6,455 nt of DNA, taken from NCBI GenBank assembly GCA_030038695.1, contig JASHSN010000339.1, forward strand, positions 1-6,455. The letters run 5' to 3'. Shown here in pieces: positions 1-6,310 of this stretch. The position numbers were made by a program, and so were the translations under genes. Under the pieces are notes generated by a model. The model was not told the DNA's origin and ran no database searches. It was given only the letters and a program-made list of their open reading frames with translations. Source of the DNA: Nitrososphaeraceae archaeon (GTDB lineage Archaea; Thermoproteota; Nitrososphaeria; Nitrososphaerales; Nitrososphaeraceae). Position 1 is the stretch's first letter. Every line of letters starts with the position of its first letter.

Positions 1-1983
1 GACCTTTCTAGCCCAGGCGGAAATTTCGTCTACACGCTTGTTAGATGGATTTTTCAAAAATAGGGAGTCAGTGTCTCCATAAATCACATCTATACCTATT
101 TGTTTGCATTTTTCAATTGTCCGAGCAATGGTTGTTCTTCCAATAGCTGCAGTCGCATCAGCGATAGGCAAGCAGTACAGCGGAAATATTTCGGCCCCCA
201 TCACCCCATAGGTGGCGTTGAGAATCACCTTAATCGCTTGGCTAACTACTCCGTAAAGTTGACGTTCTTCGTAACTAAGCGTTTTATCTTTGGATAATTG
301 TTTGTAATAATTTACTCTCAGGTCCCTCAAGGAACCTATTAAATAAGAAGTTATTCCTCGTTTTTCCTTACATATCCAGTGTGTAGTTTCGGGGATATGT
401 TGAATTGGATCGATTTTACATGATGTATGTGGGCAATTGACGGTTTCGTATGAAAGATTGTGAACTTTTATGATACTGGGATACAGACTTGCAAAGTCGA
501 CCACCACTACGTTAAAATGGATTCCGAGTAATGGCTCTACTACCAAACCACCTCTATATTTTTTCTCTTTAATTATAGCGGTAGTTGACGCAGTCCCTTT
601 TTCTTGTAATTCAGCACGTCGTGGGATTAAAGCGCCGCGTCTTCGATGTTCAAAGTACAAGATCCCCCTTATCCATTGATTAACGCCGAAACGTGAAATG
701 TCATCTAGGGGTAATTTGCCGATTCTACAGATAACCACTAGAAGTTTCATTAACAAGTTGTCGTTGAACGTGGTCAACCGTAGGGTCAGATCTGCGTCTT
801 TGAGGCAATATTCCGCTAATCTCTGTATTGGAAGATCGCTTATATCACCTTCAAATTCGATTTTGCCTTCATTAAGAAGTGCTTCACTAATTGCATTCAA
901 AGTGAACTCTGAGTATTTGTGGCTAAAAGCATATAGTTGCACGGATCTGTTCTGAAAAGTTCTAAATAGATCGATATGTAGGCCACGTCTAGTTTGAACT
1001 GGTTCGGCTTGACTCCCTCGCTTTACAAATGTCTCTCTTTTGACTATGATCGGTACTTCATCTTTTGAGATGACTAGTTTTGAAATTGGGTCGATCCTTG
1101 CATCTTGTGATCTGGCATAAAGATATGGAAGATCAAAATCGTCGCCGTTGTAGGTAATTATAATCGGGTATGAATCGATAATTGTGAATGCTTTTTGTAA
1201 GAGTTCTTTCTCAGTCTTGCATATCTCTGCTTCCGGAATAAACGGGATATCATATTGAATTTGCCCTTCATTTAAAACAAGTACCTTTCTGAATCCATCG
1301 TTTCCTACCAATCCCACAGCAATAACAGTTCTATCATGGCTACGCGGAGAGGGCATCCTGCCCTCTTCTGATTCAACTTCAATATCGACGGAAAGTCGTC
1401 TTAGGTTAGGAATGGGCTGGTTCAGGAGATTAGCCCATCTCGTTATGTACTGTTGATATTGTTGACTCCCGATCCCTCCTGCTTCCTCCTTAATTTTATC
1501 CCATAACAAATTATTAAGCTCCAATCTTACCTTGTCTGAAATATGGTGTTCGAATTTGCTAATTACTTCTCCTCTTCTAATATAATAAGCACCTGGAATG
1601 AGTCCTGTATCATATAAATAATTCTCATGATATTTTATATCTGCTTCCCATGAAGTGACTTTTTCTCTAATACTGGTATCTGTACCGCCAATCGAAAGAG
1701 GATCAGGAGCTATTATCTTAACCACATTGATCTCTTGATCTGTGATCAATTCCTGTTTCTTCGACTGTTCTAATGTAAATTTTTTTTCTGTCTCAACAAT
1801 CTTCTCCACCTTATTGAGGTACTCCATTTTTGTATAACAGTACGGTTTGTGGTCCGTTCTGTCACGCCAAAAGCAGATACAATCATCGTGCAGATCATAA
1901 AACTTGAGATAAACTTTATGCTCTTCACCCAGGTACATCGCTGATAACAACATAGCAGGACGATTTTCTGGTAGCTCTTTCAT
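1..1983 (-). CDS. polB: Family B DNA polymerase (replicative), C-terminus cut off by the window edge
   Basis: Template-directed DNA synthesis with 3'-5' proofreading; a main replicative polymerase in Archaea. The 661 codons present are uninterrupted. Exonuclease motifs: Exo I DIEVE (D200, E202), Exo II YNGDDFD (N279, D284), Exo III YCLKD (Y392, D396). Polymerase motifs: A DFASLYPSII (D496), B KVILNATYG (K585, N589, Y592), C YGDTDS (D637, D639). All expected metal ligands are present, so the protein looks active. Motifs A, B and C are continuous, so no intein sits at these common insertion sites. Three cysteines (C517, C522, C538) with nearby histidines lie between motifs A and B and could form a metal site (inference). 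The rest of the thumb lies beyond position 1; family members are usually near 800-900 residues. The chosen start is ATG at 1983. An in-frame TTG at 2031 would add 16 residues; the frame is closed upstream by a stop at 2065-2067. The gene is divergent from the PH-like gene. Confidence 0.96.
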   Translation of the reverse strand, partial: MKELPENRPAMLLSAMYLGEEHKVYLKFYDLHDDCICFWRDRTDHKPYCYTKMEYLNKVEKIVETEKKFTLEQSKKQELITDQEINVVKIIAPDPLSIGGTDTSIREKVTSWEADIKYHENYLYDTGLIPGAYYIRRGEVISKFEHHISDKVRLELNNLLWDKIKEEAGGIGSQQYQQYITRWANLLNQPIPNLRRLSVDIEVESEEGRMPSPRSHDRTVIAVGLVGNDGFRKVLVLNEGQIQYDIPFIPEAEICKTEKELLQKAFTIIDSYPIIITYNGDDFDLPYLYARSQDARIDPISKLVISKDEVPIIVKRETFVKRGSQAEPVQTRRGLHIDLFRTFQNRSVQLYAFSHKYSEFTLNAISEALLNEGKIEFEGDISDLPIQRLAEYCLKDADLTLRLTTFNDNLLMKLLVVICRIGKLPLDDISRFGVNQWIRGILYFEHRRRGALIPRRAELQEKGTASTTAIIKEKKYRGGLVVEPLLGIHFNVVVVDFASLYPSIIKVHNLSYETVNCPHTSCKIDPIQHIPETTHWICKEKRGITSYLIGSLRDLRVNYYKQLSKDKTLSYEERQLYGVVSQAIKVILNATYGVMGAEIFPLYCLPIADATAAIGRTTIARTIEKCKQIGIDVIYGDTDSLFLKNPSNKRVDEISAWARKV

Positions 1984-2214
1984 ATCCTCGATCCTTTTTT
2001 TTATCCCCAGAAAATTTTCTTGCTTAATCAAGATGTTATTAAATCGGTGATCATAATAAAAGTTTCACGGTAATATACTGCTGTTCTGATCTAGGACTAA
2101 AAATTTGCTGTCCTTAATTGAATTACACAATTAGAGTAAACTTATTGGCAGTTTCGATAAATAGCTTCAACTCCTTTCTATATATATATTGTCAAATATC
2201 AAGAGTACTTTTCA
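1984..2214. promoter_or_regulatory. Divergent intergenic region between polB and the PH-like gene
   Basis: AT-rich spacer of 231 bases that must hold promoters for two oppositely transcribed genes. For polB, the best TATA-like stretch on the minus strand is TTTTATTATG at about 2053-2062. It would place transcription start near 2031, giving either a leader of about 48 bases to the ATG at 1983 or a leaderless TTG start at 2031. For the plus-strand gene the TA-rich box at 2178-2190 is the obvious candidate. I found no clear operator or strong inverted repeat. The reading 2118-2378 on the plus strand runs into the PH-like gene in another frame and is not treated as a gene. Confidence 0.5.
2178..2190 (+). 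promoter_or_regulatory. TATA box of the PH-like gene
   Basis: CTATATATATATT is centred about 31 bases before the ATG at 2215. Archaeal transcription usually begins about 25 bases downstream of the TATA centre, so the transcript would start only a few bases before the ATG and be essentially leaderless. There is no Shine-Dalgarno-like sequence before the ATG, which fits. Spacing and composition are seen directly; function is inferred. Confidence 0.6.
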
Positions 2215-2541
2215 ATGCCCCTCCAGGATTTTTTATTGCCTTTGGAAAACGTGAAATTTCACAGCGAATCTTTTGTTCGGTACGGGGCAAAAAAATACCA
2301 GGTTCTGATAACCGACAAAAGAATAATCTTGTTCGCACAGAGAGGACATTTTCTGAGGTCAGACGATATTGTAAGTGAGAGAATTGATCGACTTCATGGA
2401 CTGGAATATTCAGAAAGAGGCCTAATGTTCAGAATGGCAAAGATTTCTGTCCAAGGGACTACAAGAATCGATATACGTGGACCTTCATCGGAATTGAAAC
2501 CGATGTTTCAGGCTATGCAATCGCTTATCAATAGCGAATGA
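2215..2541 (+). CDS. Small PH-like-domain protein (bacterial/archaeal PH type)
   Basis: A 108-residue soluble protein with no signal peptide or membrane segment. The central segment YQVLITDKRIILFAQRG (about residues 28-44) is the strand pair typical of prokaryotic PH-like domains, where a 'TDKRI' turn is followed by a hydrophobic strand. It is followed by a polar stretch (DDIVSERIDRLHGLEY, 50-65), a basic strand region and a closing amphipathic helix (ELKPMFQAMQSLI, 93-105). A single PH-like fold would fill the whole protein. Such domains bind membranes, lipids or protein partners, but no specific role can be assigned here. The ATG is placed correctly for a leaderless transcript from the TA-rich box upstream. 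The gene is divergent from polB; no functional link is demonstrated. The family call rests on recalled motif shape, not on a search. Confidence 0.82.
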   Translation: MPLQDFLLPLENVKFHSESFVRYGAKKYQVLITDKRIILFAQRGHFLRSDDIVSERIDRLHGLEYSERGLMFRMAKISVQGTTRIDIRGPSSELKPMFQAMQSLINSE

Positions 2542-2686
2542 AACGTATAATCAGTCATGTCATTGTGGTAGATTATCTCAATATGGGGTGTAAAGGTTCG
2601 GGCTATAGATGTTCCATACTGTTATCTTGTGAAAATTCAAGACTGGAGAGTAAACTATCTGATTGTTTTCCTGATTAAACTCTCCG

Positions 2687-2920
2687 ATGATTAAATTCGT
2701 AACAGCCAGTGAAGGTGATGGAACGGCACTATTACAAACACAAACACATATTAATTCATCAATTCTCGGGGTAACTATGCCAGGAGAATCAATAATGGTC
2801 GTCTCTACAGGCGAGGGAATAGGAAGAATCACTCCTTCTGCCTGCACATCATATCTTAACTATCTCTTTGCATTGTCTGAGACCGATAGAAAAGATTTGG
2901 GAATTGAAATACCCACCTAA
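2687..2920 (+). CDS. Small hypothetical protein, 77 aa
   Basis: I do not recognise this protein. It is 77 residues long, soluble, with a central hydrophobic and glycine-rich part (SSILGVTMPGESIMVVSTGEGIGRI, in pieces about residues 24-48) and an acidic/basic C-terminal helix (LSETDRKDLGIEIP, 63-76) that looks like the natural end of a globular protein. A stop at 2672-2674 closes the frame upstream, so ATG 2687 is the first start. Codon choice (AGA, GGA, ATA) resembles neighbouring genes. A weak TATA-like stretch lies about 30 bases upstream (about 2651-2659). The phrase GEGIGRIT recalls the GEGVGxVT motif of the cobalamin enzyme CbiD, but the rest does not fit and the length is far too short. 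An antisense reading of 89 residues covers most of it and is judged to be a shadow. A T-rich tract follows the stop. Confidence 0.6.
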   Translation: MIKFVTASEGDGTALLQTQTHINSSILGVTMPGESIMVVSTGEGIGRITPSACTSYLNYLFALSETDRKDLGIEIPT

Positions 2921-3366
2921 GTCTTTTCTTTCCTCCTGTTCCTTGGTTAACAGATTTTTTCTTGTTCTCATTTGTTCCCATCGAATGGTAGAAAGTGTTT
3001 GGTTAGGTAGAACGAACGTTTGTATTGAAGGATTTAAAAAAGCTCTACAGAAATTTTACGCTTAGGGTTCCTTTGGCCCTTCTTATTGTTGTTGCTCTCT
3101 GTTCTGGTTATCTTTTTTCCAAACCTGTTCAAATCAAATGCCACAGCATTTTCCTCCCTACCCTAGGCAAATTTAACACACACTGCAGCTATACTTACAC
3201 CTATATTATCTACATTTTCATCTCATTTACCGTAGATAATTCCTGACGACGCTGACGACCATTTTGAAGGTTTATTTGACGGTTATTGACTTCGCCTTCA
3301 TATTGCCGATTGTTTCATATACATAATGCCTCAAATTTCATAAGAGCTGCTGTGATACGAGACTAG
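2921..3366. other. Gene-poor stretch with no convincing coding sequence
   Basis: About 450 bases with no ORF I can support. The T-rich run at about 2924-2970 could end transcription of the preceding small gene. A TTG-started reading at 3025-3246 encodes one hydrophobic segment (LALLIVVALCSGYLF) but has a low-complexity tail rich in Tyr, Thr and Ile, and no promoter or ribosome site that I can see. A short direct repeat of CTGACGACG occurs twice in tandem near 3242-3258. The right end of this stretch may contain the decayed beginning of the pseudogene that follows. No tRNA, stable hairpin or conserved RNA was recognised. Confidence 0.45.
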
Positions 3367-4357
3367 ACGGTAAACCAAGTCATCAGGGAGGGACGCCCTA
3401 ACCTATCCAGCTCATTTGACAGAACTCTCTAGGAATTCTCTAACCTCAAAGCGGAATTGGACAAGCACGGAACATCCTCAATGGATGTCAACATACTATA
3501 AAAATTACCGAAGGCGTTCATAAAGTGGGTACAATGTAGAAACAATAACAGGAAGACTCTCGGATTGAGAAGTATGGATCGCAATTGAAGCTAAGCTTCG
3601 AGAGAGTATGATCACCTGTCGGAACACGTATTGTCGCATCAACAAAAACGTCATTATGTGAGCAACTTCAAGATATGGGGTTTGGCTTTAAGCAATTGAA
3701 GCAGCTATCTGCCACAATAAGGGAAGTGGCAACTACAAATAATATCGCTCCTGATATGGCAGTACAGAAATTTTTTCGAAGATATTGAAAAACATTATGA
3801 TAATAAACTGGGTTAGGATTCTAAATTAGGCGATCTTAGGTCTGAAATAATCAAGACACATACTCAGTTGATATTAGCACAAAAATATCTGTCCGCTAAA
3901 AATCAAGTAGCTCTAGCACTCAATGAACTAATCACGATGGGATTTAATGACCAGGAAATACTCAATTTGGCTTGCGCTTTACAATATTACGCAATAAAGA
4001 CTCCGTGGAGGCGGACTTGACTAAATATGGGGGTCTCAAGATGACAATTGAAGAATTAACTGAAGAATTAAGAATACTAGAAGGTCGCAATCCAATAGAA
4101 TCAACCGTTTAAGCATTGAGGCACGGCAGAGGAAAGAATACGCCATTTTATCGCCTTTAGTAGAGGCGACAAAACAGAAGGTTGAGGATAATCGTGTCAG
4201 GACTGCAATCGTCGGCACTACAACTTTGTCTATAACAAATCCAGATGTGTCAGATCTCTTTAAGAAGGCAATAAATAGCGTGACTTTTTCCGTTTTCGGC
4301 TATATTAGCAACACACATGTGGTTATATCCCTGCCCTCATTTAATGGGGAATTTTGA
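3367..4357 (+). pseudogene. Decayed gene of a coiled-coil protein family (Nitrososphaera-type)
   Basis: One protein can be followed through about 990 bases only by changing frame repeatedly. Segments: frame 1 from 3367 to about 3525 with stops at 3430 and 3499 (LKAELDKHGTSSMDVNIL); frame 3 at 3561-3608 (EKYGSQLKLSFERV); frame 1 at about 3612-3650; frame 3 at 3651-3776 (MGFGFKQLKQLSATI, NNIAPDMAVQKFF); frame 1 at 3775-4000 with a TAG at 3814 (EDIEKHYDNKLG, DSKLGDLRSEIIK, ALNELITMGFNDQEI); frame 3 at 4005-4109 (VEADLTKYGGLKMTIEEL); frame 2 at 4106-4354 (SIEARQRKEYAILSPLV). The order and style (alternating helices, 'KYGG' and 'MGF' motifs, heptad-like E/L/K runs) match a coiled-coil family I remember as multi-copy in Nitrososphaera-type genomes; its function is unknown to me. 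Seven segments and three in-frame stops argue for real decay rather than one sequencing error. The original start and any N-terminal domain are not recoverable. Confidence 0.78.
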
Positions 4358-4372
4358 GAAGGCAAGCATCCA

Positions 4373-4380
4373 TTTATTAT
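4373..4380 (+). promoter_or_regulatory. TATA box of pyrI
   Basis: TTTATTAT is centred about 30 bases before the pyrI ATG, predicting a transcript that starts within a few bases of the start codon. There is no Shine-Dalgarno-like sequence. It lies just after the end of the pseudogene, so pyrI appears to be transcribed on its own and not from an upstream pyrB. Function is inferred from position and sequence. Confidence 0.5.
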
Positions 4381-4405
4381 TGCCAAATATTTGTAGATAT
4401 AGACA

Positions 4406-4867
4406 ATGTCTGATAGTAGCCAACTTCTAGTTCGACGAATTAAGGATGGGACCGTCATAGATCACATTGAATCAGGTCGTGCAATGCTCGTTCTGCGCAC
4501 GCTAAATATAACAGGTAAAGAAGGCAATGTCATTACGGTGGCCTTAAATGTTCCGAGCAGCAAACACCAAAAGAAGGATATCATCAAGGTAGAAAATAGA
4601 TTTCTGGAGAAGCACGAGACTGATAAACTGGCCTTAATCGCACCTCATGCCACCATCAACATAATAAGAGATTATAAATTAGTAGAGAAACGAAAGATAC
4701 AGCTCCCAGATTCGATCGTCGGAATTTTCAGCTGTCCAAATTTGAACTGCGTAACAAATAGTGAAGAAAATATCAAATCAACTATCGATATAATAGACAA
4801 ACATAAGATAATTATGAAATGTCGATATTGTGGAAGGGCACTTACAATAAATGAAGTAGTCTCCTGA
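4406..4867 (+). CDS. pyrI: Aspartate carbamoyltransferase regulatory subunit
   Basis: Regulatory chain of aspartate transcarbamoylase, the committed step of pyrimidine synthesis. It binds CTP/ATP and joins catalytic PyrB trimers through a zinc domain. The 153 residues equal the usual family length. Allosteric nucleotide-site residues known from the E. coli protein are kept: D19 and H20 in GTVIDH, K61 in KKDIIKVEN (E. coli K60) and K95 in VEKRK (E. coli K94). The zinc site is complete: C110 and C115 (Cx4C), C139 and C142 (Cx2C). The ATG fits the TATA spacing. The protein should therefore be able both to bind effectors and to contact PyrB. pyrB, normally directly upstream in archaeal pyrBI operons, is absent: the upstream kilobase is a pseudogene and the downstream gene is unrelated. 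PyrB must be encoded elsewhere or lost. Confidence 0.97.
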   Translation: MSDSSQLLVRRIKDGTVIDHIESGRAMLVLRTLNITGKEGNVITVALNVPSSKHQKKDIIKVENRFLEKHETDKLALIAPHATINIIRDYKLVEKRKIQLPDSIVGIFSCPNLNCVTNSEENIKSTIDIIDKHKIIMKCRYCGRALTINEVVS

Positions 4868-4873
4868 TGACCT

Positions 4874-4883
4874 ATTTTATAAG
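4874..4883 (+). promoter_or_regulatory. TATA box of the 80-aa gene
   Basis: TTTTATAAGG begins seven bases after the last base of the pyrI stop codon and is centred about 29 bases before the ATG at 4907. This is the spacing expected for a leaderless archaeal transcript. It suggests the small downstream gene is transcribed independently, although read-through from pyrI is also possible because no T-tract separates them. Confidence 0.6.
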
Positions 4884-4906
4884 GTGTACTGATGATCGAG
4901 TGACTT

Positions 4907-5149
4907 ATGTTGGAAGATGACGATGCCATCAGGGTTATTCATGCGATAGCAAACAATCTGATTGGCGTCAGCAAAAACAATATTAATTTCGCTAAACTGC
5001 CAGACACGTTCTGGGGCTATTTTGCAAGAGGACACGATGGCAAAGGTAAATTTGCCGTAATAATAACTTATTCGGAAAGCGGAGATGATGTAGATGAATT
5101 GATAAAACTTTACGAGCGTTGGGTTGTGAACCAAAAGGGTAAGAAATAA
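4907..5149 (+). CDS. Conserved-looking hypothetical protein, 80 aa
   Basis: I do not recognise the family. The 80-residue protein is soluble, with an acidic N-terminus (MLEDDD), a first amphipathic helix (residues 7-19), a central aromatic segment (LPDTFWGYFARGHDG, 31-45), a hydrophobic strand (KFAVIITY, 48-55), then an acidic turn (SGDDVDE, 58-64) and a closing helix with a basic tail (LIKLYERWVVNQKGKK). The alternation suggests a compact alpha/beta domain, and no metal-binding cysteines are present. A stop at 4901-4903 closes the frame just upstream, so ATG 4907 is the earliest start, and a good TATA box lies 29 bases before it. It lies 39 bases after pyrI on the same strand and converges with the RNase gene to the right. 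An antisense reading (4877-5284) covers it but crosses into the convergent gene and is treated as a shadow. Confidence 0.8.
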   Translation: MLEDDDAIRVIHAIANNLIGVSKNNINFAKLPDTFWGYFARGHDGKGKFAVIITYSESGDDVDELIKLYERWVVNQKGKK

Positions 5150-5153
5150 CTCA

Positions 5154-5165
5154 TCTTCTTTTTCT
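5154..5165 (+). terminator. T-rich terminator after the 80-aa gene
   Basis: TCTTCTTTTTCT begins five bases after the stop of the 80-residue gene, inside the 41-base gap between two convergent genes. Archaeal RNA polymerase commonly stops at such T-tracts without a hairpin. I see no equivalent T-tract for the opposite strand in this gap. Confidence 0.4.
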
Positions 5166-5190
5166 AGGAAACGATAATGAATCAACTGTT

Positions 5191-5739
5191 TTATTCGAGT
5201 CGCTCCAGGATGCGGTTGTCTATGCGTTTTGATAATTCCATAAGACGTGCAAAATGACTTCCTTCCCAATATACTTTGTAGCATCTTTTACACTCAAAAA
5301 ATTGTTTCTGTCTGCTTTTAATTTCCATGTTGATCTTTTCTGCAATCTCCGCATGAGACCTCTTGGCCAGCAATCCATTGCACATGGAACATCGAGAATT
5401 GACCTCCATATATTCAGCTAGCAATGCACCGTATGTTTGAAATGTGCGGGAAATGTCTTCTAAGTCATCAGAACCCTTTAGCAATGTCCCTTGTGCTCGA
5501 GCTTTAACAATTCTCTTATACATCTCCTTGTCACAAGTCAAAATAAATCTATTATGGTTGATACCAAAACTTATTATCTCGTCATCAGGGCTGTTTGCAA
5601 CATAAAGCGTGTCGAAACCAAAGAAACGTAATTTTCGAACAAGACTGCCAAGCATCGAGTCGACCAAAAAAGCCGGTTTTGATTTAACTAATACCTTCTT
5701 CGCCCCTACATTCTTCGCAAGTAAACGTGCCATCTGCAT
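5191..5739 (-). CDS. Mut7-C family PIN-type RNase with C-terminal zinc ribbon
   Basis: Probable ribonuclease of the Mut7-C family, a PIN-fold nuclease class; the RNA target is unknown. From the ATG at 5739 the protein has 182 residues. The nuclease part starts with FLVDSMLGSLVRKLRFFGFDTLY (in pieces about 24-46), the family signature. Likely metal-binding acids are D27, D53 (PDDE) and D70 (ILTCD). The C-terminal part carries two cysteine pairs, C117/C120 (CSMC) and C150/C153 (CKRC), followed by KVYWEGSH, the usual end of these proteins. The start is uncertain. Two nearby ATGs (5739 and 5733) lie inside the last codons of the CBS gene, and an in-frame ATG at 5823 would make 210 residues but overlap that gene by 140 bases. 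The domain itself needs nothing before about 5670. Position and overlap suggest co-expression with the CBS gene. Confidence 0.9.
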   Translation of the reverse strand: MQMARLLAKNVGAKKVLVKSKPAFLVDSMLGSLVRKLRFFGFDTLYVANSPDDEIISFGINHNRFILTCDKEMYKRIVKARAQGTLLKGSDDLEDISRTFQTYGALLAEYMEVNSRCSMCNGLLAKRSHAEIAEKINMEIKSRQKQFFECKRCYKVYWEGSHFARLMELSKRIDNRILERLE

Positions 5740-6310
5740 ATTGCAAAAGATCAGACCATTCCCCGCATTCATCGCAATAACCAGAAACGGATGCAGCAGA
5801 GCGACCTGTCTCTCCTCGGACAATTGCTGCTTTTTCAGAAATTACGTCGACCAGTTCTGGAGTGACAGCAATTACGTCTGACGCTGAAATAATGCCAACG
5901 AGTCTGTTTTTATAAACCACGCCTAATCGTTTAATATTATGCTGCCGCAAGACGCGAGCAGCTTCGGTAACGCCTTCCTCGCCTTCTATAGAATGAAGTT
6001 TTTGCATGATATCTGAAACTTTCAAGGTACTTGGTTTGACATCCTTGACCACAGCGTTTGAAACTATATCCCAGTCGCTAACGATTCCGACTGGGTTTTC
6101 TCCCTCTTTAATTACGATGCTACCGACTTTCTGGTCCTTCATTTTTAAAGCGACGTCCTTCACCGTGTCTGTAAGAGCAGCTGAAACCACAGGGCTGTTC
6201 ATAATATCTCTAACTAAGACTCTTGTCGTCATATTGGCGTCTCTATGTTGTCTGAGCTCTCTCTTTACCACGACAGTTAATTCATTCATTGGCTTAATTA
6301 CTTTGCTCAT
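5684..6310 (-). CDS. Two-CBS-domain protein with C-terminal zinc ribbon
   Basis: A 208-residue soluble protein. Two CBS motifs form one Bateman module: CBS1 about residues 33-88 (VRDIMNSPVV ... GIVSDWDIV) and CBS2 about 98-150 (VSDIMQKLHSI ... GIISASDVI). Such modules usually bind adenosine nucleotides; D81 and D145 sit where the ribose-contacting aspartate is usually found. The C-terminus has a zinc ribbon with C179/C182 (CDEC) and C198/C201 (CEEC), a combination seen in archaeal CBS proteins and suggestive of contact with nucleic acid or protein. No catalytic domain is fused, so it probably acts as an energy or ligand sensor for a partner. The ATG at 6310 overlaps the upstream gene's stop as TGATG, which strongly supports this start over internal Met8 or Met27. 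Its 3' end overlaps the start of the Mut7-C gene. Confidence 0.93.
   Translation of the reverse strand: MSKVIKPMNELTVVVKRELRQHRDANMTTRVLVRDIMNSPVVSAALTDTVKDVALKMKDQKVGSIVIKEGENPVGIVSDWDIVSNAVVKDVKPSTLKVSDIMQKLHSIEGEEGVTEAARVLRQHNIKRLGVVYKNRLVGIISASDVIAVTPELVDVISEKAAIVRGETGRSAASVSGYCDECGEWSDLLQYADGTFTCEECRGEEGIS

Noticed and set aside
100..955. Three plus-strand ORFs within the first kilobase
   Set aside because: They lie antisense to the polymerase gene, whose motifs are unambiguous; none shows a recognisable domain.
2578..2847. Minus-strand ORF of 89 residues rich in Pro, Ile and Val
   Set aside because: It mirrors the plus-strand 77-residue ORF, has repetitive VCVCN-type composition caused by the plus-strand ACA/CAA codons, and its C-terminal part looks random. 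The plus reading looks more natural, though this is a judgement.
2687..2920. CbiD (cobalamin biosynthesis) fragment
   Set aside because: Only the GEGIGRIT phrase is similar; the following residues and the length do not match the family.
3025..3246. Possible small membrane protein with one hydrophobic segment and a lipobox-like LCSG
   Set aside because: It starts with TTG, has no visible promoter or ribosome site, and ends in low-complexity Tyr/Thr/Ile sequence from AT-rich DNA; the support is too weak.
3242..3258. Tandem CTGACGACG repeat as a possible array or regulatory element
   Set aside because: There are only two short copies, no spacer structure and no further copies nearby; this is consistent with chance.
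3814..3816. In-frame TAG that could be read as pyrrolysine
   Set aside because: The surrounding gene carries several frameshifts and two other stops, and there is no sign of a methylamine methyltransferase; simple decay explains it.
4877..5284. Minus-strand ORF of 135 residues
   Set aside because: It overlaps both the 80-residue gene and the 3' end of the Mut7-C gene in another frame, and its sequence shows no domain. It is a shadow ORF.
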